A stretch of 64,000 bases of DNA from Allobosea sp. Leaf344 (GCF_001426225.1 NZ_LMRT01000013.1:327647-391646), one strand, 5' to 3'; counted from the first letter of the stretch, positions 21,713 to 31,212 are shown. Numbers and translations are program-made. Notes: generated by a model not told the origin, from the letters alone.

Positions 21713-22414
21713 GTGCATATCTCAAACGAGCATGACTTCGCCCGGTGGGCTAAGACACTCCCCCCGCATTTGCGGAAGCGTGCGTCTGCTATCATTGCAA
21801 TTCGAGCTGCTGCGCGGGTTTTCCCCTTACTCGCCCACGAGTTACGGCTGGCCGACGAGCCGGAGCAGAAGGAAGCCGCTGCTAACAGCAACGTTTTACC
21901 TGCCGTTCTATATCTTCAACGTGCCTATTCATCCGAGCAAAATCGTGAACGCTATGCCCCTTACAATCACTACCGATTTGCATCGGCTTACCCTGAGCAT
22001 ACGGCGAGTTCAACTTTCAGAGTAACTTGGGCCGCACAGGCGGCGGCGGAAGTGTCATCCTTTACGGAGAGAGCTTATGTATCGTCAGTGCGAGCCGCCA
22101 GTTCTGCTATCGAGCGATCCGTTTCTGCTGCCGCTTCGATCAGGAGAGTGTTGGCAAGACAAGCGATCCTACAAGCAGAAGCTGACATTCAATTCTTTAT
22201 TGATTCGAAGTTCAACTTAGAAGCCTTGTTTCATGAGCAGCTTTGGACAAATTCCGAGGCGCGTGTAGATTTTGATAGGTTTTGGAATGAACTTCGTAGT
22301 TATCTTATAAATATTGATAATAATTGGGTTGTTTGGACAGATTGGTACGACGGGATATTTCGAGGTTATATTCCATACAATGTGTCCTTGTCGGTGTACA
22401 AAAAAAATAATTAG
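21713..22414 (+). CDS. Unknown protein, N-terminal part of a probably frameshifted gene
   Basis: I do not recognise a named domain. The frame encodes about 233 residues and stops at TAG 22412-22414, just after an eight-A run at 22400-22407. It opens with a helical segment (DFARWAKTLPPHLRKRAS, then AIIAIRAAARVFPLLAHEL), an Ala-rich helical middle, and a Trp-rich end, NNWVVWTDWYDGIFRG. The last motif is one that I recall from uncharacterised Rhizobiales proteins, in which it is followed by W..G...VN; that continuation occurs here in another frame right after the A run. GTG at 21713 is the most likely start, with TTG at 21668 or 21674 as alternatives. Base composition falls along the gene and is far more AT-rich than its neighbours, a sign of transfer. 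Confidence 0.55.
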   Translation: MHISNEHDFARWAKTLPPHLRKRASAIIAIRAAARVFPLLAHELRLADEPEQKEAAANSNVLPAVLYLQRAYSSEQNRERYAPYNHYRFASAYPEHTASSTFRVTWAAQAAAEVSSFTERAYVSSVRAASSAIERSVSAAASIRRVLARQAILQAEADIQFFIDSKFNLEALFHEQLWTNSEARVDFDRFWNELRSYLINIDNNWVVWTDWYDGIFRGYIPYNVSLSVYKKNN

Positions 22415-23540
22415 CGACATTTCAGGTGTCGGAGAGACTGGATGGCGTGGTGGTCATGAGACTGTCAATACGTTGGCTGCTGAAGTGGTCAGGCAGTATG
22501 GCGGGGATTTGACTGCTGTTCTCTCAGATAAATCCGAAGACGTTATTCTGGAAAATATACCAAGCCAGGGCGTTGGTCCTCATTTTGAAGTCAGTCAGGA
22601 CTTCGTGATTGATCGCGTTGATCCGCCGTACAGCCTCAGCGCGAATGAATATTCGAGGATTACTGAAAAACTGCAGCCTCTAGTTGTCAAGTCAGCGAAA
22701 GATTTATCGGTCAGGCTGATAGGAAATCAGTTTCGAGAGCTTCATGATGCAGTTTCAAAATATATAGATTTATTGGACAAAAATGATCTTCGTCTCATCG
22801 CGTGGAGCGAAGTCTGGGGGATGGGAGTAATAATCCGTAATATATTGGACGCTTCGGAGCGGCATATTCGTGACAGAATGCTTCCTGAGTTGGAGGATCC
22901 TGCGAAGGCAGCTATCGAAAGCCTCCTCACGCTGCATGGCCCAATGATACTTTCGACGCGTGACGGGCAGGAGCTTTCTGATCAATCCAGCTTATTCGAT
23001 AAAGGTCGCGCAGAGCGAGCCGTTCTCAAAGAGGCGACCGAGGAGATTGCAGCTGCTGTGTCTCGGAGAACTGACATTGCGACAAAATCGGCTGCGGAGA
23101 CTGTCGCAAGCGCGGCCGACGCTATGGCGGAAGGGAGCCATCCCGAGCGCGGAGCTGTTTATGGACTGGCAAGCGTCCGAAATGTAATGATTCCGCTGGT
23201 GGCAGCCGCCGTGGTTACTTCGCCATCAACATTAGGATATTTGACTATGGGCCAACCGGGGGCTGTAATTGCTACTCCTTTCCCACTTGTTGCCGTGGAA
23301 GGGCTAAAGAAGAGCCCCCAGTTTATGTCTTTTATAAGTGCGCTAGGTTCGAAATTCGACGATGCATTCGAAAAGGATCCATTATTGTGGCTGCGTGAAA
23401 GTGCGCGTAGACTAGCACCGTTTCGGAGTTTTTTTATTGAAAATAAAGATAGCTTGCTAAAAATCACATCCAAGACGCCAGAACTGAGATGGTTAGAAAA
23501 ATATATTAGACTTATTGAAGAGGATACTTCAATTAATTAG
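22314..23540 (+). CDS. Unknown membrane-associated protein, C-terminal part of the frameshifted gene
   Basis: This frame could start at ATG 22314, but the first 29 codons overlap the previous gene and look non-coding; real resemblance begins after the A8 run, at about 22401 (TGWRGGHETVNTLAAEVV). From there about 379 residues follow, ending TAA-like at 23540. Visible features are IPSQGVGPHFEV, a helical middle (LVVKSAKDLSVRLIGNQF), and a hydrophobic stretch (IPLVAAAVVTSPSTLGYL, then PFPLVAVEGL) that may span the membrane. No enzyme motif is seen. Joined to the upstream part, the intact protein would have about 609 residues. Strongly AT-rich codon use marks it as foreign to the core genome. Confidence 0.55.
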   Translation: MIIIGLFGQIGTTGYFEVIFHTMCPCRCTKKIISDISGVGETGWRGGHETVNTLAAEVVRQYGGDLTAVLSDKSEDVILENIPSQGVGPHFEVSQDFVIDRVDPPYSLSANEYSRITEKLQPLVVKSAKDLSVRLIGNQFRELHDAVSKYIDLLDKNDLRLIAWSEVWGMGVIIRNILDASERHIRDRMLPELEDPAKAAIESLLTLHGPMILSTRDGQELSDQSSLFDKGRAERAVLKEATEEIAAAVSRRTDIATKSAAETVASAADAMAEGSHPERGAVYGLASVRNVMIPLVAAAVVTSPSTLGYLTMGQPGAVIATPFPLVAVEGLKKSPQFMSFISALGSKFDDAFEKDPLLWLRESARRLAPFRSFFIENKDSLLKITSKTPELRWLEKYIRLIEEDTSIN

Positions 23541-23779
23541 AAATTGTCATTGGGAACCGAAGAGATGTTAATTTTGTAGATCATGTCTATTTAAATGGGA
23601 ACTGCAGGGTCACGCGGGCGCGGCTTCTGCAGAGGTCCCCGTGTCTGAAGGGGCTGGCGATCGCGTAAGTCGTCTCGGCACTTCGCATTCCGACATGGTC
23701 TTTTGCGAAAGCGGACATTGACGCTAGAGAGTCGCTGACCAATCTCGCGTCAACGACCGAAAGACCAGAGGGAAACGCC

Positions 23780-24805
23780 ATGCTCTTCACCACCATCGCC
23801 GGCAGCCTGCCGAAGCCGCTCTGGCTGGCGGAACCCGAGAAGCTCTGGGCGCCGTGGCGGCTGCAGGGTGAGGCGCTGGAGGAGGGCAAGCGCGACGCGA
23901 CGATCCTTTCGATCAAGCTGCAGGAGGATGCCGGCATCGACATCGTCGGCGATGGCGAGCAGGCGCGGGTGCATTTCGTGCACGGTTTCCTGGCCAATCT
24001 CGACGGGATCGATTTCGAGCGGAAGACCGTGATGGGCATCCGCAACAACCGCTACAAGGCGGAGGTTCCGACTGTGACCGGGCCGATCCGCCGCAAGGGC
24101 TCGGTGCACGGCATGGAGGCGCGGGCCGCGCGGGCGCATACGACGCACAAGCTGAAATTCACGCTGCCGGGGCCGATGACGATCGTCGACACCATCGCCG
24201 ACGCGCATTACGGCCGCCGCGAGGATCTGGCCATGGCCTTCGCCGCCGCGCTGAACGAGGAGGCGCATGAGCTGCAGGCGATCGGCGTCGACGTGATCCA
24301 GTTCGATGAGCCGGCCTTCAACGTCTATATGGAGGAGGTGCCGGATTGGGGCATCGCCTGCCTGGAACGCGCGGCGCAGGGGCTGACCGCCACCACCGCG
24401 GTGCACATCTGCTATGGCTACGGCATCAAGGCGAATATCGACTGGAAGGCGACGCTCGGCGCGGAGTGGCGCCATTACGAGCAGACCTTCCCGGCGATCG
24501 CGCGCAGCTCGATCAAGCAGGTCTCGCTCGAATGCCGCAATTCGCGCGTGCCGCTGGATCTGATCAAGCTGCTGGACGGCAAGGATGTGCTGGCCGGCGC
24601 CATCGACGTCGCCTCCAACGCGATCGAGACGCCCGAAGAGGTGGCGGCGACGATCCGCGACGTGCTGGCCTATGTCGCGCCGGAGAAACTCTTCCCCTGC
24701 ACCAATTGCGGGCTGGCCCCGATGTCGGGCCCGGTCGCCTATGGCAAGCTCGCGGCGCTCGCCGCCGGCGCGGCGCTGGTGCGCAAGGAGCTCAGCGGCC
24801 GCTGA
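23780..24805 (+). CDS. MetE C-terminal-domain (core-MetE) methionine synthase-like protein
   Basis: A 341-residue TIM-barrel protein matching the catalytic half of cobalamin-independent methionine synthase, without the MetE N-terminal half. Zinc-site residues are visible: H209 and C211 in VHICYGYG, and C307 and C310 in CTNCGLAPM. The barrel segments IQFDEPAFNVY and LECRNSRVPLDL also fit. Stand-alone core-MetE proteins transfer a methyl group to homocysteine from donors that are not settled for most members. The region upstream (23541-23779) passes from AT-rich to GC-rich; I looked for a cobalamin or SAM riboswitch and saw none. Confidence 0.9.
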   Translation: MLFTTIAGSLPKPLWLAEPEKLWAPWRLQGEALEEGKRDATILSIKLQEDAGIDIVGDGEQARVHFVHGFLANLDGIDFERKTVMGIRNNRYKAEVPTVTGPIRRKGSVHGMEARAARAHTTHKLKFTLPGPMTIVDTIADAHYGRREDLAMAFAAALNEEAHELQAIGVDVIQFDEPAFNVYMEEVPDWGIACLERAAQGLTATTAVHICYGYGIKANIDWKATLGAEWRHYEQTFPAIARSSIKQVSLECRNSRVPLDLIKLLDGKDVLAGAIDVASNAIETPEEVAATIRDVLAYVAPEKLFPCTNCGLAPMSGPVAYGKLAALAAGAALVRKELSGR

Positions 24806-24929
24806 ACCTCCCGCTGCGGCAGGCTGACGTCGCGGAAACTAATGCGCGGGTCCGGCGCCTCGGCTAAGCTGCCGGATGGCCGTCGGGCGGGGCGAATGCA
24901 CCCGCCGGGCGGCGACCGCAGGGATAGCC

Positions 24930-25298
24930 ATGGCGACCGTCACCCGCTTCGAGAATCGCAAGGACCCGATCATTCCCGCGCGCCGCTTCGCCGCGCGGCT
25001 GGCGCGGGCGATGCTCCTCTGGTGCGGGCTCGCCGGGATCGGCATGGCGATCGGCATCACCGGCTATGCCACGACAGAGGGCATGAGCTTCGTCGACGCC
25101 TTCGTGAATGCGGCGATGATCCTGTCCGGCATGGGCCCTGTGACCGAACTGAAGACGGTGGGGGGCAAGGTCTTCGCCGGATTCTACGCGCTGTTCTCCG
25201 GGCTTTTCGTCGTGGTGGCGACCAGCATCATACTGGCGCCGGTACTGCACCGTGTGCTCCACTCCTTCCATGTCGACGAGGGGAGACGCAATGACTGA
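24930..25298 (+). CDS. Small two- or three-helix membrane protein with K+-channel-like pore segment
   Basis: A 122-residue membrane protein. Two hydrophobic segments flank a short loop: MLLWCGLAGIGMAIGITGYA, then DAFVNAAMILSGMGPV, then FAGFYALFSGLFVVVATSII. The middle segment is placed like the pore helix and filter of two-helix ion channels (SGMGP where TVGYG would be), but the filter is not canonical, so channel activity is only a guess. The ATG at 24930 (MATVTRFENRKDP) is preferred to an upstream in-frame start. Its stop overlaps the start of the thioesterase gene by eight bases, so the two are co-translated. Confidence 0.72.
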   Translation: MATVTRFENRKDPIIPARRFAARLARAMLLWCGLAGIGMAIGITGYATTEGMSFVDAFVNAAMILSGMGPVTELKTVGGKVFAGFYALFSGLFVVVATSIILAPVLHRVLHSFHVDEGRRND

Positions 25299-25704
25299 AC
25301 CGATGCAGGCCGCGGAGACACCGCGGGGCGAGTTGACCGTGCGGGTGAACGCCATGCCGGCGGACACCAATGCCAATGGCGACATTTTCGGCGGCTGGGT
25401 GATGTCCCGCATGGACGCGGCCGGGGGCATCGCCGGCGTCGACCGGGCACAGGGCCGGGTGGTGACGGTGGCGGTGGAGGCGATGACCTTCATCGCGCCC
25501 GTCAAGGTCGGTGACGTCCTCAGCGTCTATACCGAGGTCGAGGCGGTCGGCCGCACCTCGATGAAGATCCATGTCGAGGCCTGGGCCCGGCGCTTCCGGA
25601 CGACTTTGCACGAGAAGGTGACGGATGCGACCTTCACCTTCGTCGCCATCGACGAGGAGGGTCGTCCACGTCCGGTGCCCAAGAGTCAGGTTCTCGGCGC
25701 ATGA
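25291..25704 (+). CDS. Acyl-CoA thioesterase, YciA-like hotdog
   Basis: A 137-residue hotdog-fold thioesterase that hydrolyses acyl-CoA. The signature is MPADTNANGDIFGGWVMSRMD with the catalytic Asp, and AVEAMTFIAPVKVGDVLSVY follows, both typical of YciA. The ATG at 25291 follows GAGGGGAG and overlaps the upstream membrane-protein stop by eight bases. After its stop the gap to 25859 holds a long nested hairpin. Confidence 0.9.
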   Translation: MTEPMQAAETPRGELTVRVNAMPADTNANGDIFGGWVMSRMDAAGGIAGVDRAQGRVVTVAVEAMTFIAPVKVGDVLSVYTEVEAVGRTSMKIHVEAWARRFRTTLHEKVTDATFTFVAIDEEGRPRPVPKSQVLGA

Positions 25705-25738
25705 ACGAAGGGGCCACCAAGTACTAACGAGATATAAA

Positions 25739-25802
25739 GGAGCCGGCTTTGCTATTGATTCAGAAGAATCCGGGCGCTTAAACTTTTTTTAAGCGCGGCT
25801 CC
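25739..25802. repeat. Nested inverted repeat upstream of the substrate-binding protein gene
   Basis: A perfect inner inverted repeat, GCGCTTAAA at 25774-25782 and TTTAAGCGC at 25788-25796 with a CTTTT spacer, is enclosed by GGAGCC at about 25739 and GGCTCC at 25797-25802. It lies between the thioesterase stop and the next gene. It could be a terminator with its T tract inside the stem, an operator for the following transport/chemotaxis genes, or both. Confidence 0.55.
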
Positions 25803-25859
25803 CCCATCGTATCGTCCGACCGGCATAGACCGGTGCAGAAAACGAAGGGGAAATACGGA

Positions 25860-27023
25860 ATGCTGAATCGCCGCGATCTTCTGTCTGGCCTTGCTACCGG
25901 CGCTGCGGCGTCGTTCTTTCCGCTCGGGGCGCTGGCGAATGTCGGGGTGAGCGCGGACGCGATCGTCCTCGGCCAGGCCGCCGTGTTCGAAGGCCCCGCC
26001 AGCGCGCTCGGGCTGGGCATGCGCGACGGTCTGCTCGCGGCCTTCGGCGAAGCGAACGCCAAGGGTGGCGTCCATGGCCGCAAGCTGTCGCTGATCGCCG
26101 AGGATGACGGCTACGAGCCGAACCGGTCGATCGACGCCACGAAATCCCTGATCGCCAAGAACGTCTTCGCGCTGGTCGGCCCGGTCGGCACGCCGACCTC
26201 GATGGCGACCCATGCCCTGGCCAAGGATGCCGGGCTCCCCTTCATCGGCCCCTTCACCGGCGCCGAAGGTCTGCGCGACCCCTATCTGCCGCATGTGGTC
26301 AATGTCCGCGCCTCCTATTTCCAGGAGACGGAGGTCTGGATCGAGCGGCTGACCCAGGACAGGAAGGCCGCGAAGATCGCGATCTTCTACCAGGACGACG
26401 CCTTCGGGCGCGCCGGCCTCGCCGGCGTGAAGAAGGCGATGGACGCCCGCAAGATGACGCTGGCCGCGGAAGGGACCTTCGAGCGCAACACGGTCAATGT
26501 CCGCGCGGCGCTGCTCGAGATCCGCAAGGCCTCGCCGGATGCCGTGGTCATGGTCGGGCCGTACAAGCCCTGCGCGGAATTCATCAAGCTGTGCAAGCAG
26601 GTGAAGTTCGAGCCGGTGTTCATGAACATCTCCTTCGTCGGCTCGGATGCGCTGGCCTCGGAGCTCGGCGCGGCCGGGGCCGGCGTCTATGTCACGCAGG
26701 TCGTGCCGCTGCCGACCGATACCGGCATCCCGGTGGTCAAGGCCTATCAGGCGGCGCTCGCCGCTCTGGGCGGCGACAAGAAGCCCGGCTTCGTCTCGCT
26801 GGAAGGTTATCTCGTCGGGCGCACCGTCATCGCCGGGCTCGAGAAGGCGGGCAAGGACGTCTCGCGCCAGAGCTTCATGGCCGCGCTGACCAATGGCAGC
26901 TTCGATTTCGGCGGCTTCAAGCTCGGCTTCGGTCCCAACGACAATCGCGGTTCCGATGACGTCTACCTCACCGTCATCGGCGCCGACGGGCAGTTCAAAT
27001 CGGTCTCGAGCCTGACCGCCTGA
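25860..27023 (+). CDS. Periplasmic substrate-binding protein, branched-chain amino-acid (LivK) type
   Basis: A 387-residue type I periplasmic binding protein. The Tat signal peptide is clear: [18 protein letters not shown] ending at ALA. The mature part begins [17 protein letters not shown] and carries [16 protein letters not shown] and the hinge-like [18 protein letters not shown] block. No ABC permease or ATPase genes are adjacent; instead a chemoreceptor gene follows 37 bases downstream. This suggests that it presents a ligand to the receptor as well as, or instead of, a transporter. ATG at 25860 (MLNRRDLL) is chosen over an upstream in-frame ATG at 25833. Ligand unknown. Confidence 0.86.
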   Translation: MLNRRDLLSGLATGAAASFFPLGALANVGVSADAIVLGQAAVFEGPASALGLGMRDGLLAAFGEANAKGGVHGRKLSLIAEDDGYEPNRSIDATKSLIAKNVFALVGPVGTPTSMATHALAKDAGLPFIGPFTGAEGLRDPYLPHVVNVRASYFQETEVWIERLTQDRKAAKIAIFYQDDAFGRAGLAGVKKAMDARKMTLAAEGTFERNTVNVRAALLEIRKASPDAVVMVGPYKPCAEFIKLCKQVKFEPVFMNISFVGSDALASELGAAGAGVYVTQVVPLPTDTGIPVVKAYQAALAALGGDKKPGFVSLEGYLVGRTVIAGLEKAGKDVSRQSFMAALTNGSFDFGGFKLGFGPNDNRGSDDVYLTVIGADGQFKSVSSLTA

Positions 27024-27060
27024 CCGATCTATCGATACCCTGTTCCAGGAGACACGCCTC

Positions 27061-29472
27061 ATGACGACCGCCAAAGCATCGCCGCGGACACGCACGCCCC
27101 TGCGCATCGGGATCGCCGCCCGGATCTACGCAGCGCTGGGGGTGCTGACGGTGCTGACCATCGGTGCCTCCGGTGTGGCGATCCTCTCCTATGACCGGGT
27201 CGACGATACCGTCACCGACATGGTCGAGCGCAAGATGCCGACAGTGGAGCTCGCGCTCGAGCTTTCCCAATCCGCCACGCAATCCACGGTCATCGCGCCC
27301 CGTTTCAAGGACGTGACGACCGTGATGCAGCGGGCGAAGCTGACGCAGGAGCTCGACGGCGTGGAGGCGCGCCAGTTCGAGCTGATCCGCAAGCTCGGCA
27401 CGCTCGGCGTCGCCGATTCCAAGACCGTGCAGAGCCTGGCCGACCGCCTGTCCGGCCATATCAACGACATCGGCGAGCTGAACGGCGAGAGCCTGCGCAA
27501 CGGCATCCAGATGCAGGCGGCGCTCAGCCAGCTCGATCTCGCCCGCGAGAGCTTCGTGCAGGTCGTCGGGGCGGAAGCCGACGAGGCCCAGTTCAACGTG
27601 GTGATGGGGATCCAGTCCCTGCTCCTGTCCGACCCCAACGAGATGAAGGACGCCGTCGCGCGGCTCTCGGACCAGCAATTTCCGAGCTTCGACATGGCGC
27701 GCAAGCTGGAGGCGCAGGTCAACGAGCTGGTCGGGCTGGTCCGCGAGGTCTCGCAGATCGAGGATCGCGCCCGGCTCGGCACAGCCGAGGAGCGGCTGAC
27801 CGCGGTGATCGCCAGGATCCGCAAGGATATCCAGCGCGCCGAGGCGGCCTCTCCGAACCCGGCCCGCAAGCGCGCCATCGAGGCGGTGATCGAGACCGGC
27901 GAAGGCTCGGAAGGCGTGCTCGAAGTGCGCAAGCGCGATCTGCAGACGCGCGCCCTGATGGCCGACGGTCTGATCGAGGTCGAGAAGGCCTCGGCGGCGC
28001 TGCGCTCGGAAGTCGACACGCTGGTCAGGTCGGCGCGGGGCCAGGCCCAGGCCGGCGCCGCCTCCTCGAAATCCCTGATCGACCAGAGCAAGGCCGTGCT
28101 GGCGGGTCTCGGCGTCGGCTCGCTGCTGATCGCGCTCGCTCTCTCCCTGTTCTTCGTCCGCCCGATGATCGTCGGCCGCCTCAACCGGCTCTGGACCGCG
28201 ACGCGGGCGATCGCCGACGGCCAGCTGGAGACCAGGGTCGAGGTCAAGGGCAATGACGAGATCACGGACCTGTCGCGCAGCGTGCTGCTGTTCCGCGACA
28301 ATGCCGTCGCGCTGCGGACCGCCGAAGCCGCCAAGATCGACGATGATCTCAAGGCCGAGCAGGCGCGCAAGCGGATGATGGCCGAACTCTCCGACGCTTT
28401 CGGCCAGGTCGTCGCCGCCGCCGCGGCAGGCGATTTCAGCCAGCGTGTCTCGGCGACCTTCGCCGATGAGGAGCTGAATGCGCTGGCGGATTCGGTCAAT
28501 ACCCTGCTCGAAACCGTGCAGAGCGGCCTGTCCGAGACCTGCTCGGTGCTGGCCGAACTCTCGGCCGGCCATCTCTCGACCCGTGTCGAGGGTCTCTATC
28601 AGGGTGCCTTCGCCGAGCTGAAGCAGGGCACCAACGGCCTCGCCAGCGAGTTCGAGAGCACGCTCGCCCGCCTCGCCGACACGGTCGCGGCGGTGCGCAG
28701 CGCCACCAGCGAGATCCTGGACGGCGTCACCGACCTCGCCGAGCGCACCAGCGAGGAAAGCAACGCCGTCTCGATGGCGACGAACCAGCTCGGCGCCTTC
28801 GCCGGCACGGTCAAGAAGACGGCCACCGACGCCGCCCAGGCGATGGGCATGGCCGAGAGCGCCGAGCTGCGCGCCCAGCAGGGCGAGAAGGTGGTGACCT
28901 CGGCGCTGGCCGCCATGCACCGCATCGAGGCCTCGTCCAGCAAGATTTCCGAGGTCATCGCGATGATCGACGAGATCGCCTTCCAGACCAATCTCCTGGC
29001 GTTGAACGCCGCCGTCGAAGCGGCGCGGGCGGGCGATAGCGGCCGCGGCTTCGCGGTGGTGGCAACCGAGGTGCGCAGCCTGGCCAAGCGCTCGGCCGAC
29101 GCCTCGAACGATGTGAAGCGCCTGATCGAGGCCGCCCATGGCGACGTCAAGGTCGGTGTCGGCCTCGTCGAGGAGACGTCGTCGATGTTCGAATCCATCG
29201 TCGCCTCGGTGAACGACCTGACCGGGCTGATGAACGGCATCTCGCAGACGGCCCGCAGCCAGGCCAGCGACGTCTCCGCGATCAACACCGAGATCGACGG
29301 CATCGGCACGATGGCGCATCAGAACGCGGCGCTGGTCGAGGAGACCAATGCGGCGCTCGCGCTCACCGACGAGCAGACCCGCGCGCTGACCGAGCATATC
29401 GGCCGCTTCAAGTTCCGCACCGGCCATCTGGCGGAGGCGGATCACGAGCCGGGCATGGCCCGGGCCGCCTGA
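27061..29472 (+). CDS. Transmembrane methyl-accepting chemotaxis protein
   Basis: An 803-residue chemoreceptor. A first transmembrane helix is at about residues 22-43 ([17 protein letters not shown]), a long helical periplasmic sensor region follows to about 345, the second helix is at 346-368, then a HAMP region and a second HAMP-like segment, and finally the signalling hairpin with its tip [25 protein letters not shown] sequence near residue 638. No C-terminal CheR-docking pentapeptide is present (the protein ends GMARAA). It follows the Tat-exported binding protein by 37 bases and is probably co-transcribed. The large che cluster starts 8.5 kb downstream. Confidence 0.92.
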   Translation: MTTAKASPRTRTPLRIGIAARIYAALGVLTVLTIGASGVAILSYDRVDDTVTDMVERKMPTVELALELSQSATQSTVIAPRFKDVTTVMQRAKLTQELDGVEARQFELIRKLGTLGVADSKTVQSLADRLSGHINDIGELNGESLRNGIQMQAALSQLDLARESFVQVVGAEADEAQFNVVMGIQSLLLSDPNEMKDAVARLSDQQFPSFDMARKLEAQVNELVGLVREVSQIEDRARLGTAEERLTAVIARIRKDIQRAEAASPNPARKRAIEAVIETGEGSEGVLEVRKRDLQTRALMADGLIEVEKASAALRSEVDTLVRSARGQAQAGAASSKSLIDQSKAVLAGLGVGSLLIALALSLFFVRPMIVGRLNRLWTATRAIADGQLETRVEVKGNDEITDLSRSVLLFRDNAVALRTAEAAKIDDDLKAEQARKRMMAELSDAFGQVVAAAAAGDFSQRVSATFADEELNALADSVNTLLETVQSGLSETCSVLAELSAGHLSTRVEGLYQGAFAELKQGTNGLASEFESTLARLADTVAAVRSATSEILDGVTDLAERTSEESNAVSMATNQLGAFAGTVKKTATDAAQAMGMAESAELRAQQGEKVVTSALAAMHRIEASSSKISEVIAMIDEIAFQTNLLALNAAVEAARAGDSGRGFAVVATEVRSLAKRSADASNDVKRLIEAAHGDVKVGVGLVEETSSMFESIVASVNDLTGLMNGISQTARSQASDVSAINTEIDGIGTMAHQNAALVEETNAALALTDEQTRALTEHIGRFKFRTGHLAEADHEPGMARAA

Positions 29473-29934
29473 GCCGCCCGCGGCACGCCAGCGAAGCCCC
29501 TGCCGCCCCGCGGCGGCATCAGGGTTGCTTCCTCCTGTCGAGCAACGACACGCCCGATATCCGCAGGATCTCCGGCGCTTTCGAAGGTGGAGAAGGTGTG
29601 GGGTTCGCCTACACGATTAGTAGCGGGATAGGGCTGAAGCTCGCGAACCCATCATCACGCCGCGGCCGCTGGAATCGGCGGCCACTCTTCCGATCGAGCA
29701 CCCTATCCGTAGCGTCGGCCACCTGCGGGAACTGGAACAGGCGAGGAGCGGACGTGGCGAACTTCGGGACCTCGTGCTGGAGCGGACGGAGTTGTGGCAG
29801 TCCCGGCCGGGACGCACTAACCCCAAACAGCTGAACTTGCACTTTGCTCGATCTTCAAAGATGGATACGGCCTCCGTGCAAGGTACCCCCGGCTTGTTTA
29901 GCTGAGAAGTTTCGGCTTATCCTGCTTGCAGGAA
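29473..29934. other. Intergenic region with decayed coding sequence
   Basis: This 460-base gap follows the chemoreceptor. From about 29,624 to 29,905 one plus-strand frame stays open and reads like a real protein (SVGHLRELEQARSGRGELRD, then LVLERTELWQSRPGRTNPKQ), but it has no start codon and no match that I recognise. It is probably the remains of a gene. Base composition drops towards the HEPN gene at its right side. Confidence 0.35.
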
Positions 29935-31212
29935 ATGGGCGGAGCGGGCGGTTTGCTGAAAATCAGTGAGACTACAAAAGCGAAGCTTGCTGGAAACATT
30001 CGGCGCGCGCTGGCTGAAGTCGATGTCTGGTCAAATTGCTTAGTAGGGAATGTCAGTTCCTTTCAAGCACTTGATGCGAATGTCAAGCTAGACTCAGACG
30101 CCTTTAAGCTCGTCACGAATATAATCTCGGAGGATCCACTATATATATTTTTTTCTGACTGGATTGCACGAGAAATTTTCGAAAGAGATTTGGACAAAAG
30201 TCAATCGAAAGTTCCAGTAAAACTGGAATTGCTTCCCGGCGTCCCTTCTTCTGAGCACTTAGCAGAGGAAATGATTAGAGATTTCTGCCAGCTCCCATTC
30301 TCTTACAAGATTTTCTTGTCTCTTCCAGCGCCCCTGTCTGGTCTTATCCACCCGGAACAAACGGAGACGGATTATGGCGGAGGTATCAAAATCCTGTGGT
30401 GGTCGGACAAGTTAGAAAAATCGTATCCAGGTGTCATAAAGACCACTAAGGAACCAAAAGATCAAGGCTCCGCAAAATTTTTGAGCGGGAAAGAGACGGA
30501 TGATAAAGAACGGCTGATGGTACTTGAGCTATGTGTCGGGGGGTTTCTCGATAGAAAGAATAATCGCTCCATTAGTGTTGATCTTGCACTCGAAAAGGTC
30601 AAATCCTTTTTTGGTCTGTGCGTGGCAACGGGGCTTTGTGGATGGGGCTCCCCGGCTCCGCGGGCTAGCTACTTTGCGGCCTCGTATCGTGTCGATAATG
30701 ATCTGATAATTCCGAACAATACATGGCCCATTCCGGTTGGAGAAGATTTCGCCAGAACCTTGTCTTTATTAACGGTACCAACCTCAGATCCGGACGCACT
30801 TAGGCGCTCCCATGAAAGAATCAGAAAGGCGCACGGCTCCAGCCGATCTGAGCGGATCATGCTCGCATCAAAGTGGTTGTTTGACAGCGTGGGTGGTTTT
30901 GACCAATTATTTGCTTTTCTTCAATGTACAATATGTTTGGAAATATTGCTTGGAGAACAGAAGTACGCTGACAATCTGTCGGTTGGAGATATTCTTAGCA
31001 ACCGATGTGCGTATATGGTCGGAAATAATGATGAGGATAGAGATCATATACTGAAGGATTTCAGAGAAATATATGCAGTTCGATCCGAGATTGTCCATCG
31101 CGGTAAATCGAGACTCAGCCAGCAAAACAAGATTCAATTGCAAAAACTCAGAAATTACTGCGGCCGCGTAATTCGGAAAGAGATTGATTTTCTGGCGCTA
31201 CCCAATGGTTAG
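29935..31212 (+). CDS. HEPN-domain protein (ApeA-like C-terminus), AT-rich accessory gene
   Basis: A roughly 425-residue cytosolic protein. The C-terminal 120 residues look like a HEPN domain of the ApeA type: LQCTICLEILLG, LSNRCAYMVGNN, and REIYAVRSEIVHRG, which holds the R383-x4-H388 motif of HEPN RNases. The N-terminal 270 residues are unrecognised. ApeA-type HEPN proteins are linked to abortive defence against phages, so a defence role is plausible but inferred. The gene is much more AT-rich than its surroundings and lies 84 bases before a tRNA. The start is uncertain: ATG at 29935, TTG at 29926, or TTG at 29953 with GGAG before it. Confidence 0.7.
   Translation: MGGAGGLLKISETTKAKLAGNIRRALAEVDVWSNCLVGNVSSFQALDANVKLDSDAFKLVTNIISEDPLYIFFSDWIAREIFERDLDKSQSKVPVKLELLPGVPSSEHLAEEMIRDFCQLPFSYKIFLSLPAPLSGLIHPEQTETDYGGGIKILWWSDKLEKSYPGVIKTTKEPKDQGSAKFLSGKETDDKERLMVLELCVGGFLDRKNNRSISVDLALEKVKSFFGLCVATGLCGWGSPAPRASYFAASYRVDNDLIIPNNTWPIPVGEDFARTLSLLTVPTSDPDALRRSHERIRKAHGSSRSERIMLASKWLFDSVGGFDQLFAFLQCTICLEILLGEQKYADNLSVGDILSNRCAYMVGNNDEDRDHILKDFREIYAVRSEIVHRGKSRLSQQNKIQLQKLRNYCGRVIRKEIDFLALPNG

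Noticed and set aside
23541..23779. Possible cobalamin or SAM riboswitch before the metE-like gene
   Set aside because: I could not find the conserved B12-box or a SAM-type fold; only unstructured sequence passing from AT-rich to GC-rich.
26995..29445. An 816-codon open frame on the minus strand, opposite the chemoreceptor gene
   Set aside because: It is antisense to a clear chemoreceptor and arises from high-GC codon bias; its product has no domain and has low-complexity, Arg/Gly/Asp-rich sequence.
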